Shown: positions 43,081 to 52,510 of the stretch, piece after piece
Layout of the letters: the number at the start of each line of letters is the position of its first letter
Position numbering within the stretch: the stretch's first letter is position 1
NCBI RefSeq assembly: GCF_013347965.1
Contig: NZ_CP048810.1
Span: 930,001-994,000 of the forward strand
Length of the DNA: 64,000 nt
Source of the DNA: Pseudomonas bijieensis
Lineage (GTDB): Bacteria; Pseudomonadota; Gammaproteobacteria; Pseudomonadales; Pseudomonadaceae
Reading direction: 5' to 3'
Position numbers and translations under genes: made by a program
Notes under the pieces: generated by a model
Seen by the model: only the letters and a program-made list of their open reading frames with translations
Told to the model about the DNA's origin: nothing
Databases searched by the model: none

Positions 43081-44362
43081 GAGAAGCCTTTGTTCGATCA
43101 ATAGCTGCTGATACGACCTTGGGGTCTCTCAGAGGTTGCGTCTGTTGGGCGGTTTTGTCCAAGACAGTTTTCTGCAAGGGCAGGCAAACACGAAACAACG
43201 CGCCTTCATTGAGCCGACTGTTGACCGTGATTGTCCCGCCATGGGCCGTGACGATCTGCTCGGAAATGAACAACCCCAGCCCAAGGCCTGCGGCGGCCGC
43301 CTTGGACGATACGCGCTCGAATTGCTGGAAGATACGCTTCTGGTTTTCCTCGCTGATACCGATGCCATGGTCCTGGACTTCGATGCAGGCATGCTCCGGC
43401 GTCTTGTAGACACGCACTTCGATCGGGCTCTTGCCGCCGTAGCGCAAGGCATTGGTCAACAGGTTCGAGACCACCTGCTCGATGCGAAACTCATCCCAGA
43501 GCCCCTCCACCGATGGTTCGGCCATGCAGGTCAACGAGCACTCGGCGATGGCGATCTGCGGCTGAAAATTGCGCAGCAGATTTTCCACCAGCGCCGTCAA
43601 GTTGAAGCGAGTCGGACGGATCGACAGCTTGCCGGTGCGAATCCGCGACACGTCCAGCATGTCCTCGATCAGCCGGATCAGGCTCTTGATCTGCCGCTCG
43701 TCGCGTTCGACCATCGCCCGCACCTTGTCCAGGCTAAACGCCGCGGCGTTGTCCCGGGCCAAGTGCATCTTGCGCAACTGTGTCTCGAGAATGAGCCCAT
43801 TGAGAGGCGTGCGCACCTCGTGGGCGACGATGGACATGAAGTCGTCACGCATGCGCACCGCCTGCTCCAGTTCACCGCGAGTAGCCTCCAGTTGCTGCAA
43901 CAGGACCTCCTGCTCGCGGCGACTCTGCTCAAGGGCCACGACCTGCTCCTTCATGGCCTTTCGTTGGCGATACAGCTCGACGAACACATTGACCTTGCTC
44001 TTGACCGCCTGGGTGTCCAGTGGCTTGTGCAGGAAGTCCACCGCACCGTTTTCATAACCGGTAAAGGCATAGTTGCGCTCACGGCCGGCGGCACTGACGA
44101 AGATGATGGGAATGCTGCGGGTCTTCTCCGTACCGCGCATCAGCTCGGCCAGTTCGAAACCGTTCATCTCCGGCATCTGCACATCGATGATGGCCAGGGC
44201 AAAGTCGTGTTGCAGCAACAGGGACAGCGCTTCGTCCGCCGACAGGGCCTTGAAGACCTCGCGGTCGCCTCCCCTGATCAACGCTTCCAGGGCCAACAGA
44301 TTCTCAGGCAGATCGTCGACGATCAGCAGTTTGGCTTGAATATCTCTTGGCATGTGGTTCAT
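43073..44362 (-). CDS. Receiver-histidine kinase (REC-HisKA-HATPase)
   Basis: The protein has 429 residues: an N-terminal receiver (1-125) with Asp60 in IIDVQMPEMNG and Lys113 in LHKPL, a coiled coil (about 130-170), HisKA with His181 in VAHEVRTPLNG, and an ATPase domain (LLTNALRYGG, GLGLGLFISEQI). No membrane segment. It starts within the stop of the CheB-like gene (four-base overlap) and overlaps the downstream receiver gene. The N-terminal receiver suggests it accepts phosphate from, or is gated by, another kinase of the operon. Confidence 0.9.
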   Translation of the reverse strand: MNHMPRDIQAKLLIVDDLPENLLALEALIRGGDREVFKALSADEALSLLLQHDFALAIIDVQMPEMNGFELAELMRGTEKTRSIPIIFVSAAGRERNYAFTGYENGAVDFLHKPLDTQAVKSKVNVFVELYRQRKAMKEQVVALEQSRREQEVLLQQLEATRGELEQAVRMRDDFMSIVAHEVRTPLNGLILETQLRKMHLARDNAAAFSLDKVRAMVERDERQIKSLIRLIEDMLDVSRIRTGKLSIRPTRFNLTALVENLLRNFQPQIAIAECSLTCMAEPSVEGLWDEFRIEQVVSNLLTNALRYGGKSPIEVRVYKTPEHACIEVQDHGIGISEENQKRIFQQFERVSSKAAAAGLGLGLFISEQIVTAHGGTITVNSRLNEGALFRVCLPLQKTVLDKTAQQTQPLRDPKVVSAAIDRTKASHE

Positions 44363-44946
44363 TCCAGCCCGGCCAGCAATTGGCCGATGCCCTGTAAAGT
44401 AAGGATATGGTCGGGCTTGTGCAGGGCCAGCGCCGCTTCGGGCATGGTCGAGACCTGGGCTTCGCCGGGGTCCTGGACCACCGTGATCCCGCCCAGCGCC
44501 TTGACCCTCGCCAAGCCCAGGGCTCCATCGTTGTTGGCACCGGTCAGCACCACGGCGAGCAGTTTCTGGCCGTAGACATCGGCGGCCGACTCGAACAACA
44601 CATCGATGGACGGCCGTGAATGGTGTACCGGTTCCTCCAGGCTCAACGACAGGCTACGGTCGGCCTCGACCGACAAGTGATAGCCGGGCGTGGCGACGTA
44701 CAAGGTTCCCGGCACGATGTCCTGCTTGTCCCGGGCTTCCTCCACCGGCACCGCCAGACGATGACCGAACACATGGGCCAGTTGGCTGTTGCGCTCATCC
44801 GGCAAGTGCAATACCACCATGATGGGCACGCCAAAGCCTTTGCGCAGGTGTCCGAACACCCTGAGCAGCGCTTCGACACCGCCGGCCGACGCACCGACGA
44901 CAATGGCCTCGATGGGCGAATTGGATCTGTCCTTCGTGTGGTTCAT
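44359..44946 (-). CDS. CheB-type methylesterase/deamidase domain protein (no receiver)
   Basis: The protein has 195 residues: only the CheB catalytic domain, without the regulatory receiver. The triad is visible as Ser20 in GASAGG, His47 in VVLHLPD and Asp140 in TGANNDG. It overlaps the CheR-like gene at its start and the REC-kinase gene at its end. No methyl-accepting chemotaxis protein lies in the window. In this setting CheB and CheR may modify the membrane kinase at 45758-49240 or an unlinked receptor; both are inferences. Confidence 0.9.
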   Translation of the reverse strand: MNHTKDRSNSPIEAIVVGASAGGVEALLRVFGHLRKGFGVPIMVVLHLPDERNSQLAHVFGHRLAVPVEEARDKQDIVPGTLYVATPGYHLSVEADRSLSLSLEEPVHHSRPSIDVLFESAADVYGQKLLAVVLTGANNDGALGLARVKALGGITVVQDPGEAQVSTMPEAALALHKPDHILTLQGIGQLLAGLE

Positions 44947-45758
44947 AACTTGCGATAGATCCGTTCCTGTTTGACCAACGGCTCGAATCGATGGCCGTAA
45001 GCCGAGAAATCCAGCGTTTCCTTACTGCCCAATACCAGGAAACCACGGTGACAAAGGGACTCATGAAACAATCCAAACGCACGATCTTGTAGCTTTTTAT
45101 TGAAATATATCAATACGTTACGACAAGAAATTAACTGAGTCTCTGAGAAGACACTGTCGGTCGCCAGGCTGTGATCGGCAAAGGTCACGTTCTCGCACAG
45201 GGTTTTGTCGAACATCGCATAATCGTAGGCGGCGGTATAGTAATCGGCAAACGAGCGCCGCCCTCCGGCATTCTGGTAGTTCTGGGTATAGGTGCGCACG
45301 TTTTCCAGGGAAAAAATCCCCTGCTTGGCTTTTTCCAACGAACGCGGATTGATATCGGTGGCATAGATGAATGTGCGGTCCAGCAGGCCCTCTTCGCGCA
45401 GCAGGATCGCCATGGAGTAGACCTCCTCCCCCGTGCTGCAACCGGCGATCCAGATCTTGATCGAAGGATAGGTCCTGAGCAACGGCACGACTTCCTCGCG
45501 AATGGCCAGGAAATGCGAAGGGTCGCGAAACATCTCGCTGACGGGGATCGTCAACAGTTGCAGCAACTGCATGAACGCTCCCGGATCGTGCAGTACGCGC
45601 TCCTGCAATGCCGAAATGGTCTTGCACTCGAATTGGTTCAGCGCATGGTGGACCCGGCGCTTGACCGAGGCACCGGAATAATCGCGAAAATCGTAGCTGT
45701 ACTTGAGGTAGATCGCTTCGATCAACAAACGCAGTTCAATGTCAGAGTCACGTTCCAC
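44943..45758 (-). CDS. CheR-type methyltransferase
   Basis: The start taken is GTG 45758, which overlaps the kinase stop and follows GGAAAG; a longer frame upstream lies inside the kinase gene. The 271-residue protein has the CheR N-terminal helical domain and a SAM-binding domain (IWIAGCSTGEEVYSMAI, FIYATDINPRSLEKAKQGIF, ISCRNVLIYFNK). It should methylate glutamates using S-adenosylmethionine. It is coupled to the CheB-like gene by a four-base overlap. Confidence 0.9.
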   Translation of the reverse strand: MERDSDIELRLLIEAIYLKYSYDFRDYSGASVKRRVHHALNQFECKTISALQERVLHDPGAFMQLLQLLTIPVSEMFRDPSHFLAIREEVVPLLRTYPSIKIWIAGCSTGEEVYSMAILLREEGLLDRTFIYATDINPRSLEKAKQGIFSLENVRTYTQNYQNAGGRRSFADYYTAAYDYAMFDKTLCENVTFADHSLATDSVFSETQLISCRNVLIYFNKKLQDRAFGLFHESLCHRGFLVLGSKETLDFSAYGHRFEPLVKQERIYRKL

Positions 45759-48700
45759 TAAATTCTTTCCATATTCGGCAACCACACGCGAATCAGCGAA
45801 AACAGACGATCCAGGTCGATCGGTTTGGCCAGGTAGTCGTTGGAACCCGCCGCCAGGCAGCGTTCCTGGTCATCCTTCATGGCCTTGGCCGTCACGGCAA
45901 TAATGGGCAGCTTGCGCCAGCGCGGGTCCTTGCGGATCAGCGCGGTGGCCTCGAAACCGTCCATCTCCGGCATCATTACATCCATCAGCACCAGGTCGAT
46001 GTCGTCGAATTCGTTCAGGCGATCGATCGCCTCGAAGCCGTTACGGCCGATGACAACGATCGCCCCCTTCGCCTCCAGGGCGCTGGTCAGGGCAAAGATG
46101 TTGCGCACATCGTCATCCACCAGCAGCACTTTGCGGCCTTCAAACACCTTGTCGCGGCTGCGGGCAGTCTTGAGCATCCGCTGCCGTTCATGGGACAACC
46201 GGGATTCGACTTTGTGCAAAAAGAGTGTCACCTCGTCCAGCAGGCGCTCTGGCGAACGAGCGCCCTTGATGATGATCGAGCGTGAATACTTGCGCAGTTC
46301 GGCTTCTTCGTCGCGGGTCAGGTTGCGCCCGGTGTAGACGATCACCGGTGGGAAGGAACAGATGTCTTCGCTGGACATGCGCTTGAGCAGGTCATTGCCG
46401 AGCATGTCCGGCAACTTGAGGTCGATGATCATGCAGTCGTAGACGTTGCTCCGTAGCAGGTCCAGGGCTTGCTGGGCCAGGCCAACGGCAGTGATCTCTA
46501 TGTCATCGTCGCCGATCAGGCGGGTAATGCTGTCGCGTTGCAGGTCATCGTCCTCCACCAGCAGCACGCGCTTGACCTTCTGGGTCAGCTTGGCTTCCAG
46601 GCGGGCGAATACATCCTTGAGCTCTTCGCGAGTGGTCGGCTTGACGGCATAGCCAATGGCGCCCATGTGCATGGCGGCTTCGACGCGGTCTTCGACGGAA
46701 ATCACGTGCACCGGGATGTGCCGGGTTTCGGCCCGCTCCTTGAGCCGCTGCAACACCGTCAGCCCGGAATGGTCTGGCAGGCGCATGTCCAGCAGGATCG
46801 CGTCGGGGGCCAATTGCAAAGCCAGGTCAAAACCTTCATCGGCGCCGTGAGCTACCAGGCATTGATAGCCGAGTTCGTGGGCCAGGTCGAACAGGATCCG
46901 GGCGAAACCGGGCTCATCTTCGATCACCAGGATGCAGCGGGTGTCGAACGGTGCCTTGTCGCGGTCGTCGGCAAATCGGGCAATCGGCGTGTCCACTTCT
47001 GCGATCAGCGGTGCCGGTGCGGCTTTTGGCGCAGCCGGTGCTGGCGCGGCAGCCGTCGGGGTGAACGTCATCGGCTCTATCGGTGTGTCCCCGGGCTCGA
47101 CATAACGTTCAGGCATTACTAACGTAAACACGCTGCCCTGCCCCGGTTTGCTGGAAACGGAGATCGAGCCGCCCAGCAACGCGGCCAGGTCCCGGGAAAT
47201 GGACAAGCCCAGGCCGGTGCCGCCGTAACGACGATTGGTCGTGCCATCGGCCTGGCGGAACGCTTCGAAGATGCTCTGCTGCTGATCGGCGGCGATGCCG
47301 ATCCCCGAGTCGCGCACCATGAACGCGATGCCCGAGCCTGGTTGGCCGGCCACGGACAGGCAGACGGAACCTTGCTCGGTGAACTTCACGGCATTGGACA
47401 GCAGGTTCTTGATCACCTGCTCCAGGCGCTGGCGGTCGGTATAGAGCATCGTCGGCGCATCGGGTAGCAGTTGGACCTCGAACCTCAGGCCCTTATCCGC
47501 CGCCAGAGGCTCGAACATATCCCGCAACCCATCCACCAAACGCTGCACGCTGGTGTTTTCCGGGCGCACTTCCAGCTTTCCGGCCTCGACCTTGGAGATG
47601 TCGAGAATATCGTTGATCAGGTTCAGCAGGTCGTTGCCAGCGGAGTAGATCGACTCGGCAAACTTGACCTGCTCCTCGCTGAGGTTTTTCTGCGGGTTTT
47701 CCGCCAGCAGCTTGGACAGGATCAGCGAGCTGTTGAGCGGCGTGCGCAGCTCGTGGGACATGTTGGCCAGGAACTCTGACTTGTACTTGCTCGAACGCTG
47801 CAGCTCTTCGGCGCGCTCCTGCAACTGGATCTGGGCCAGGTTCAGTTCGCTGTTCTTCTGGTCCATGGCGTCGCGCTGCTCGGCCAATTGCTCGTTGGTC
47901 TGCTCCAGCTCCTGCTGCTGGGTTTCCAGGTGGGCCTGGGATTCCTTGAGGATGCGCGACTGTTCTTCCAGTTCCTCGTTGGCGGTCTTGAGTTCTTCCT
48001 GCTGGACCTGCAGCTCTTCGTTCAACTGCTGGGTTTCGGCCAGCACTTCCTGCAAGCGCTGGCGATAACGGGCCGCTTCGATCGAGGTGCCGATATTGCC
48101 GGAAATCAGCTCCAGCAGCTCGACGTCGCGCTCGGTCAATGGCCGCAGGAAGCCCAGCTCGATGACACCGTTGATCCGGTCATCGTCACTGGTAGGCACC
48201 ACCAGTACGCTGTTGGGCAGGCCTCGCCCCAACCCGGAGCTGACTTTCAGATAGTCGTCCGGTACGTCATCCAGGCGGATGAGGCGTCCCTGTTGCACAG
48301 CCTGGCCAGCGATGCCTTCACCGTCGACGATCACTTGCTGCTGTTCGTCATCCTCCCGGGACAGGCCGTAGGTGGCGACGCGCTTGAGGACACCATTTTC
48401 TTCCCGCGCATAAAGCGCAGCGACCGCGACATCCAGGTACTTCGCGCAGAACTGCAGGATGTTGCGGCCCAACAGGTTCAGGGACAACTGCCCCAGGACC
48501 TGCTCGGCCAGCAGCGTCTGGCCATTGCGCAACCAGGCCTGTTTCTCCAGGTGCAAGGCGCTGCGCTGCTGGACTTTCAGGCTGGCGCTGTAGCTGTTGG
48601 ACAGGCTCAGCAGATCCCGGCGACCGACGTAGGCCAGCAACCCGCTGACCGCGGCGACGAACAGCAGGTACAGGGCAATGCTCCAGACCGTGGTGGTGCG

Positions 48701-49240
48701 TACATCCTGGTTGCGCGCCGCACGCAGTTGCTGCTCGGTCTCGACGATGTCTTCGAAAGACTTGCGAATTTCATCGGTCAGGCGCTTGCCCCGCCCGGCC
48801 TTTACCGCGCCCCGGTAATCGCCGCTGCTGCGTTGCAGGTCGATCATGCTCTGGGCGTAATTGGCCCACTCCGTCTGAAGGGCTTGTATCTTGTGCAGGC
48901 GGTCGGTCTGGACGGGGTTGTCGGCTGTCAATTCCAACAGAGTGTCCAACGCGACAGCGATCCGCGGCTTGGCTACTTCGTAGGGGTCGAGGAAATGCTC
49001 GTCACCGCTCAGGAGGTAGCCACGCATGCCGGTTTCCAGGTCCACGCTCAGTTTGAGCGCTTCGTTGGCATTATTGATCACCCTGTCGGTATGCCCGACC
49101 CATTGGATCACCGACAGCAGGTACGTGATCAGGATGATGAAAAACACCGCGCTGAGGGCGCCCATGCCCAGCGGCAGGCTGATATTGCGGCTCAGGAGTT
49201 TACGAAAACTTTTCTCGTCGACCGAAGACGAAGGAGTCAT
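45758..49240 (-). CDS. Large membrane hybrid histidine kinase: CHASE3-GAF-HisKA-HATPase-REC-REC-REC
   Basis: The protein has 1,160 residues. Membrane helix 1 (about 24-46), a periplasmic CHASE3 domain (ANEALKLSVDLETGMRGYLL, to about 180), helix 2 (about 185-205), GAF (about 245-390) and a long coiled coil (about 393-485). Then HisKA with His496 in SHELRTPLN, an ATPase domain (to about 712), a Pro/Ala linker (about 728-745) and three receivers with Asp818, Asp940 and Asp1087. The complete signalling module suggests a global sensor. First gene of the overlapping five-gene operon with CheR, CheB, a REC-kinase and a receiver. The stimulus is unknown. Confidence 0.92.
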   Translation of the reverse strand: MTPSSSVDEKSFRKLLSRNISLPLGMGALSAVFFIILITYLLSVIQWVGHTDRVINNANEALKLSVDLETGMRGYLLSGDEHFLDPYEVAKPRIAVALDTLLELTADNPVQTDRLHKIQALQTEWANYAQSMIDLQRSSGDYRGAVKAGRGKRLTDEIRKSFEDIVETEQQLRAARNQDVRTTTVWSIALYLLFVAAVSGLLAYVGRRDLLSLSNSYSASLKVQQRSALHLEKQAWLRNGQTLLAEQVLGQLSLNLLGRNILQFCAKYLDVAVAALYAREENGVLKRVATYGLSREDDEQQQVIVDGEGIAGQAVQQGRLIRLDDVPDDYLKVSSGLGRGLPNSVLVVPTSDDDRINGVIELGFLRPLTERDVELLELISGNIGTSIEAARYRQRLQEVLAETQQLNEELQVQQEELKTANEELEEQSRILKESQAHLETQQQELEQTNEQLAEQRDAMDQKNSELNLAQIQLQERAEELQRSSKYKSEFLANMSHELRTPLNSSLILSKLLAENPQKNLSEEQVKFAESIYSAGNDLLNLINDILDISKVEAGKLEVRPENTSVQRLVDGLRDMFEPLAADKGLRFEVQLLPDAPTMLYTDRQRLEQVIKNLLSNAVKFTEQGSVCLSVAGQPGSGIAFMVRDSGIGIAADQQQSIFEAFRQADGTTNRRYGGTGLGLSISRDLAALLGGSISVSSKPGQGSVFTLVMPERYVEPGDTPIEPMTFTPTAAAPAPAAPKAAPAPLIAEVDTPIARFADDRDKAPFDTRCILVIEDEPGFARILFDLAHELGYQCLVAHGADEGFDLALQLAPDAILLDMRLPDHSGLTVLQRLKERAETRHIPVHVISVEDRVEAAMHMGAIGYAVKPTTREELKDVFARLEAKLTQKVKRVLLVEDDDLQRDSITRLIGDDDIEITAVGLAQQALDLLRSNVYDCMIIDLKLPDMLGNDLLKRMSSEDICSFPPVIVYTGRNLTRDEEAELRKYSRSIIIKGARSPERLLDEVTLFLHKVESRLSHERQRMLKTARSRDKVFEGRKVLLVDDDVRNIFALTSALEAKGAIVVIGRNGFEAIDRLNEFDDIDLVLMDVMMPEMDGFEATALIRKDPRWRKLPIIAVTAKAMKDDQERCLAAGSNDYLAKPIDLDRLFSLIRVWLPNMERI

Positions 49241-49499
49241 GGAAAGGGCCTTGGTGGACAGTTGAAAACCGTGGAGTTTGCCCGAAAAACGGCGGTTGGA
49301 TCCACACTTTCCGACGAGTCAAAGACGCAAGTCCCGCGACGATCTGCCTTGTAGCAAGGAAGCGACTATCCTAGTCAGCTCTTGTACTATAGATCCTTTC
49401 TTGTACAACCCAGGGAACTTGTGCCGCCTTGGCACTTACTCATGAATGAGGCCGTATTTTTTACCTTCCCTCCCGTCCCTATCTTCGAGAATGTCAACT

Positions 49500-49871
49500 A
49501 TGTCCACCCCTCCTCCTGCCATCCCGCCCACCATCCTGGTAGTCGAAGACGACGACATTGTGCGGATGTTGATCGTCGACGTACTGGAGGAGCTGGAATA
49601 CCAGGTGCTGGAGGCGGACGGTTGTGAGCAAGCACTGGCATTTTTACGCGACGAGGAGCAGGCCATCGCCCTGATGATGACCGATGTCGGCCTGCCGGTG
49701 ATGGACGGGCGGGAGTTGGCCAAGCAGGCTCGGTCCGTGCGCCCGGACCTGCCGGTGCTGTTTGCCAGCGGGTATGCCGAAAGCATCGACGTGCCTGAAG
49801 GCATGTCGGTGATCGGCAAGCCCTTCTCCATCGATCAGCTGCGTGACAAGGTCAAGCGCATTCTTTCTTGA
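49500..49871 (+). CDS. Single-domain response regulator (receiver)
   Basis: The protein has 123 residues from the second of two nearby ATGs (49491 and 49500); the second is better spaced from GAG. A receiver with acidic EDDD (17-20), Asp62 in MMTDVGLPVMDG, and Lys in VIGKPFSI. It is divergent from the large hybrid kinase across 200-odd bases, so it may be its partner. Its sequence resembles the C-terminal receiver of the hybrid kinase at 40826, a pattern common to Pseudomonas receiver-only proteins. Confidence 0.85.
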   Translation: MSTPPPAIPPTILVVEDDDIVRMLIVDVLEELEYQVLEADGCEQALAFLRDEEQAIALMMTDVGLPVMDGRELAKQARSVRPDLPVLFASGYAESIDVPEGMSVIGKPFSIDQLRDKVKRILS

Positions 49872-49948
49872 GCCGGATCGCATTCTTGGTCACTATCGGC
49901 GCCCCGCGCGCCGATGGCGCCTGATCCGCTTCGAGGAATCCCCTGCCC

Positions 49949-51241
49949 ATGCTGCCCCCCACCGCCACCAAGGTCCTGGTTATCGGCTATGTCTGGCCCG
50001 AGCCGCGTTCATCGGCTGCCAGTGGGCACGTCATGCAGATCCTCGACACTTTTCTCGGGCAAGGCTGGGACATCACGTTCAGCAGCCCGGCAAACCCCGG
50101 CGAAAACCGCGCGGACCTGATCACACTGGGCATCCGCGAAGTGCCCATCGAACTCAACAGCAGCAGCTTCGACGCGTTCATCCGTGAACTGGCGCCCGAC
50201 ATCGTGCTGTTCGACCAGTTCATGATGGAAGAGCAGTTCGGCTGGCGGGTCGAGAAGCATTGCCCCGACGCCCTGCGGCTGCTGGAGACCTCCGATCTGC
50301 AAAGCCTGCGCCACGCCCGGCATCAGCGCCTGAAGGACCGTTTGAAGCGCGACGAGGCCAACGAGGATTTCAGCGACCTCTTCGCCCCGGCCCTGGCCGA
50401 GGAATTCCAGCTTATGGCCGACACCGACCTGGCCAAGCGGGAAATCGCCGCCCTGTATCGTTGCGACCTCGCCCTGATGGTGTCCGAGGTGGAAATCGAA
50501 CTGTTGGTGGAACATTTCAAGTTGCCCCGCAGCCTGCTGCACTGGTGCCCGTTGATGTTGGATCTGCCCGGTGAACAATCGGTGCCGTTCGAGGAACGAG
50601 CGCATTTCCTGAGCATCGGCAACTTCCGCCATGCGCCGAACTGGGACGCCGTGCTCTGGATGAAAAACGCCGTCTGGCCACTTATCCGCCAACAATTGCC
50701 CGGCGCGCAACTGCACCTGTACGGCGCCTACACGCCGCCCAAGGCTGCCGCGCTGCATAACCCGGCCCAGGGCTTTCATATCATGAACTGGGCCGAGGAC
50801 GCCTTGCAGGTCATGTCGGCGGCGCGCATCTGCCTGGCGCCGTTGCGTTTCGGCGCCGGCATCAAGGGCAAGCTGATCGACGCCATGCTCTGTGGCACAC
50901 CCAACGTCACCACGCCCGTGGGGGCCGAAGCCATGCACGGCGACATGCCCTGGCCCGGCGCGATTGCCCAGAGTGCCGAAGGTATCGCCAACGCGGCAGT
51001 GCAGTTGTATCGCGACCAGGGGCGCTGGACCCAGGCCCAGGCTGCCGGCCTCGCCCTGCTCGCAAACCGCTACCGGCAACAGGTGCACGGCCCGGCGCTG
51101 ATCGCAAGCATCAATGCTTGCCGGGCGAACCTGGTGCAACGCCGCCGGGACAATTTCACCGGCAGCATGCTGCGTCACCACCAGCACAAAAGCACCCAGT
51201 ACATGTCCCAGTGGATCGAAGAAAAAAATCGCAACGCTTAG
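49949..51241 (+). CDS. Glycosyltransferase, GT-B fold (GT4-like)
   Basis: The protein has 430 residues. The N-terminal KVLVIGYVWPEPRSSAASGHVMQILDTFL and the C-terminal RICLAPLRFGAGIKGKLIDAMLCGTPNVTTPVGAEAM (nucleotide-sugar binding, with a GIKGK element) match GT-B family 4-type transferases. No neighbouring polysaccharide genes are visible, so the acceptor is unknown. It is 70 bases upstream of mtlR in the same orientation; cotranscription is possible but no shared role is evident. Confidence 0.8.
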   Translation: MLPPTATKVLVIGYVWPEPRSSAASGHVMQILDTFLGQGWDITFSSPANPGENRADLITLGIREVPIELNSSSFDAFIRELAPDIVLFDQFMMEEQFGWRVEKHCPDALRLLETSDLQSLRHARHQRLKDRLKRDEANEDFSDLFAPALAEEFQLMADTDLAKREIAALYRCDLALMVSEVEIELLVEHFKLPRSLLHWCPLMLDLPGEQSVPFEERAHFLSIGNFRHAPNWDAVLWMKNAVWPLIRQQLPGAQLHLYGAYTPPKAAALHNPAQGFHIMNWAEDALQVMSAARICLAPLRFGAGIKGKLIDAMLCGTPNVTTPVGAEAMHGDMPWPGAIAQSAEGIANAAVQLYRDQGRWTQAQAAGLALLANRYRQQVHGPALIASINACRANLVQRRRDNFTGSMLRHHQHKSTQYMSQWIEEKNRNA

Positions 51242-51311
51242 AAGTCAGAGTGGCACCCGCCTGGCGAAGGGGGCATTATCCAACGGCGATAACAATAAAA
51301 GCGCCAGGCCC

Positions 51312-52217
51312 ATGACCCGACCAGCCAGAGTCACCGACCCTTCCTATGAATTGATGGACGACCATAACGGGCTGTCCATCATCTACCGCCAGCACGGTTT
51401 CCCCTGCCCGCTGGTGCGCTGGCATTTCCACAAGGAATACGAGCTGCACCTGATCGTGGCCAGTTCCGGCAAGGTGTTCATTGGCGATTACATCGGCAAC
51501 TTCTATCCGCAGTCGCTGTTTCTGACCGGCCCCAACCTGCCCCACAACTGGATCAGTCAGGTGGCCGAGGACGAAGTGGTGCCCAAGCGCGACATGCTGG
51601 TGAATTTCACCGATGAGTTGTTCGAAAGCGGCCACCAGGTATTCGCCGAACTCAAGACCGTCGCACCGCTGCTTGAACGCGCCCAGTACGGTATCGAGTT
51701 CCGCTGCAAGCGCACCATCCGCCAGGCCATGATCCTGATGCAACGCATCGCCGATTCCCAGGGCATGAGCCGCCTGGGGCATTTTTTCATCCTGATGGAA
51801 CTGCTGGCCGCCACGGACGACTATCAACTGCTTTCCGGCGCCACGGCCCCGCAAACGGCGGACGAACATAGCATCGACCGCACCAACCGCGCGGTGGACT
51901 ACATCTTTGCCCACTACGCCCGGGAACTGTCCCTGGAAGAAGTGGCCGAGCATCTGGGCATGAAACCCACCTATTTCAGCCGGGTGTTCAAACAGGCCAC
52001 CGGCCGCTGCTTCATTGAATTCGTCAATCGCCTGCGCATCAGCAAATCCTGCGAGTTACTGGCCGATGGCGACAAACCGGTGACCGACGTGTGCTTCGAA
52101 TCCGGTTTCAACAACATCTCCAACTTCAACCGGCGTTTCCAGCAGCTCAAGGGCATGACCCCGTCCCACTACCGGCGACTGGCGGTGCAGCGGTTGACCG
52201 AGCAGAACCAGGGCTGA
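51312..52217 (+). CDS. mtlR: MtlR, AraC-family activator of the mannitol operon
   Basis: The protein has 301 residues from MTRPARVTD. N-terminal cupin-like effector domain (about 20-120, including VRWHFHKEYELHLIVASSGK and GPNLPHNW) and a C-terminal AraC DNA-binding domain (about 195-295, SLEEVAEHLGMKPTYFSRVFKQATG and PVTDVCFESGFNNISNFNRRF). Position directly upstream of mtlE fits MtlR of P. fluorescens, known as the activator responding to mannitol, glucitol and arabitol. Confidence 0.9.
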   Translation: MTRPARVTDPSYELMDDHNGLSIIYRQHGFPCPLVRWHFHKEYELHLIVASSGKVFIGDYIGNFYPQSLFLTGPNLPHNWISQVAEDEVVPKRDMLVNFTDELFESGHQVFAELKTVAPLLERAQYGIEFRCKRTIRQAMILMQRIADSQGMSRLGHFFILMELLAATDDYQLLSGATAPQTADEHSIDRTNRAVDYIFAHYARELSLEEVAEHLGMKPTYFSRVFKQATGRCFIEFVNRLRISKSCELLADGDKPVTDVCFESGFNNISNFNRRFQQLKGMTPSHYRRLAVQRLTEQNQG

Positions 52218-52246
52218 ATCTCGGCTCATTTCTGTGGCGGGATTTA

Positions 52247-52334
52247 TGTGGGAGCAAGGCTTGCCCGCGATGCAGACGCCTCGGTTCCCCGAAAGACCGT
52301 GTCAACTTCATCGCGGGCGAGCCTTGCTCCCACA
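52247..52334. repeat. REP pair between mtlR and mtlE
   Basis: TGTGGGAGCAAGGCTTGCCCGCGA at one end and TCGCGGGCGAGCCTTGCTCCCACA at the other. It lies 30 bases after the mtlR stop in the 293-base gap before mtlE. Confidence 0.85.
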
Positions 52335-52370
52335 GATAATTCCCATCGCCGCCCCATGCAGTGCAAAAAA

Positions 52371-52434
52371 GTATCAGCACAAGTGCGACGGATGATTTGT
52401 CATGCCGTCCATTGAGGGCTGTAATCAGCGCACA
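52371..52434 (+). promoter_or_regulatory. Candidate MtlR-responsive promoter region of mtlE
   Basis: GTATCAGCACA (52371-52381) and GTAATCAGCGCACA (52421-52434) are imperfect direct repeats about 50 bases apart, upstream of the mtlE start at 52511. AraC-family activators bind direct repeats, so these are candidate MtlR half-sites. This rests on position and repeat only. Confidence 0.35.
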
Positions 52435-52510
52435 TTCTTCCCTTCATCCGGAAGACACAAAAACAATAACTGTCCTTCTGCAGCCTTTGGGCGCGGAAAA
52501 GGAGTGCGCG

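Noticed and set aside
47888..49354. 488-codon open frame antisense to the large hybrid kinase
   Set aside because: Same reasoning; the minus-strand gene has CHASE3, GAF and HisKA motifs over the same bases.
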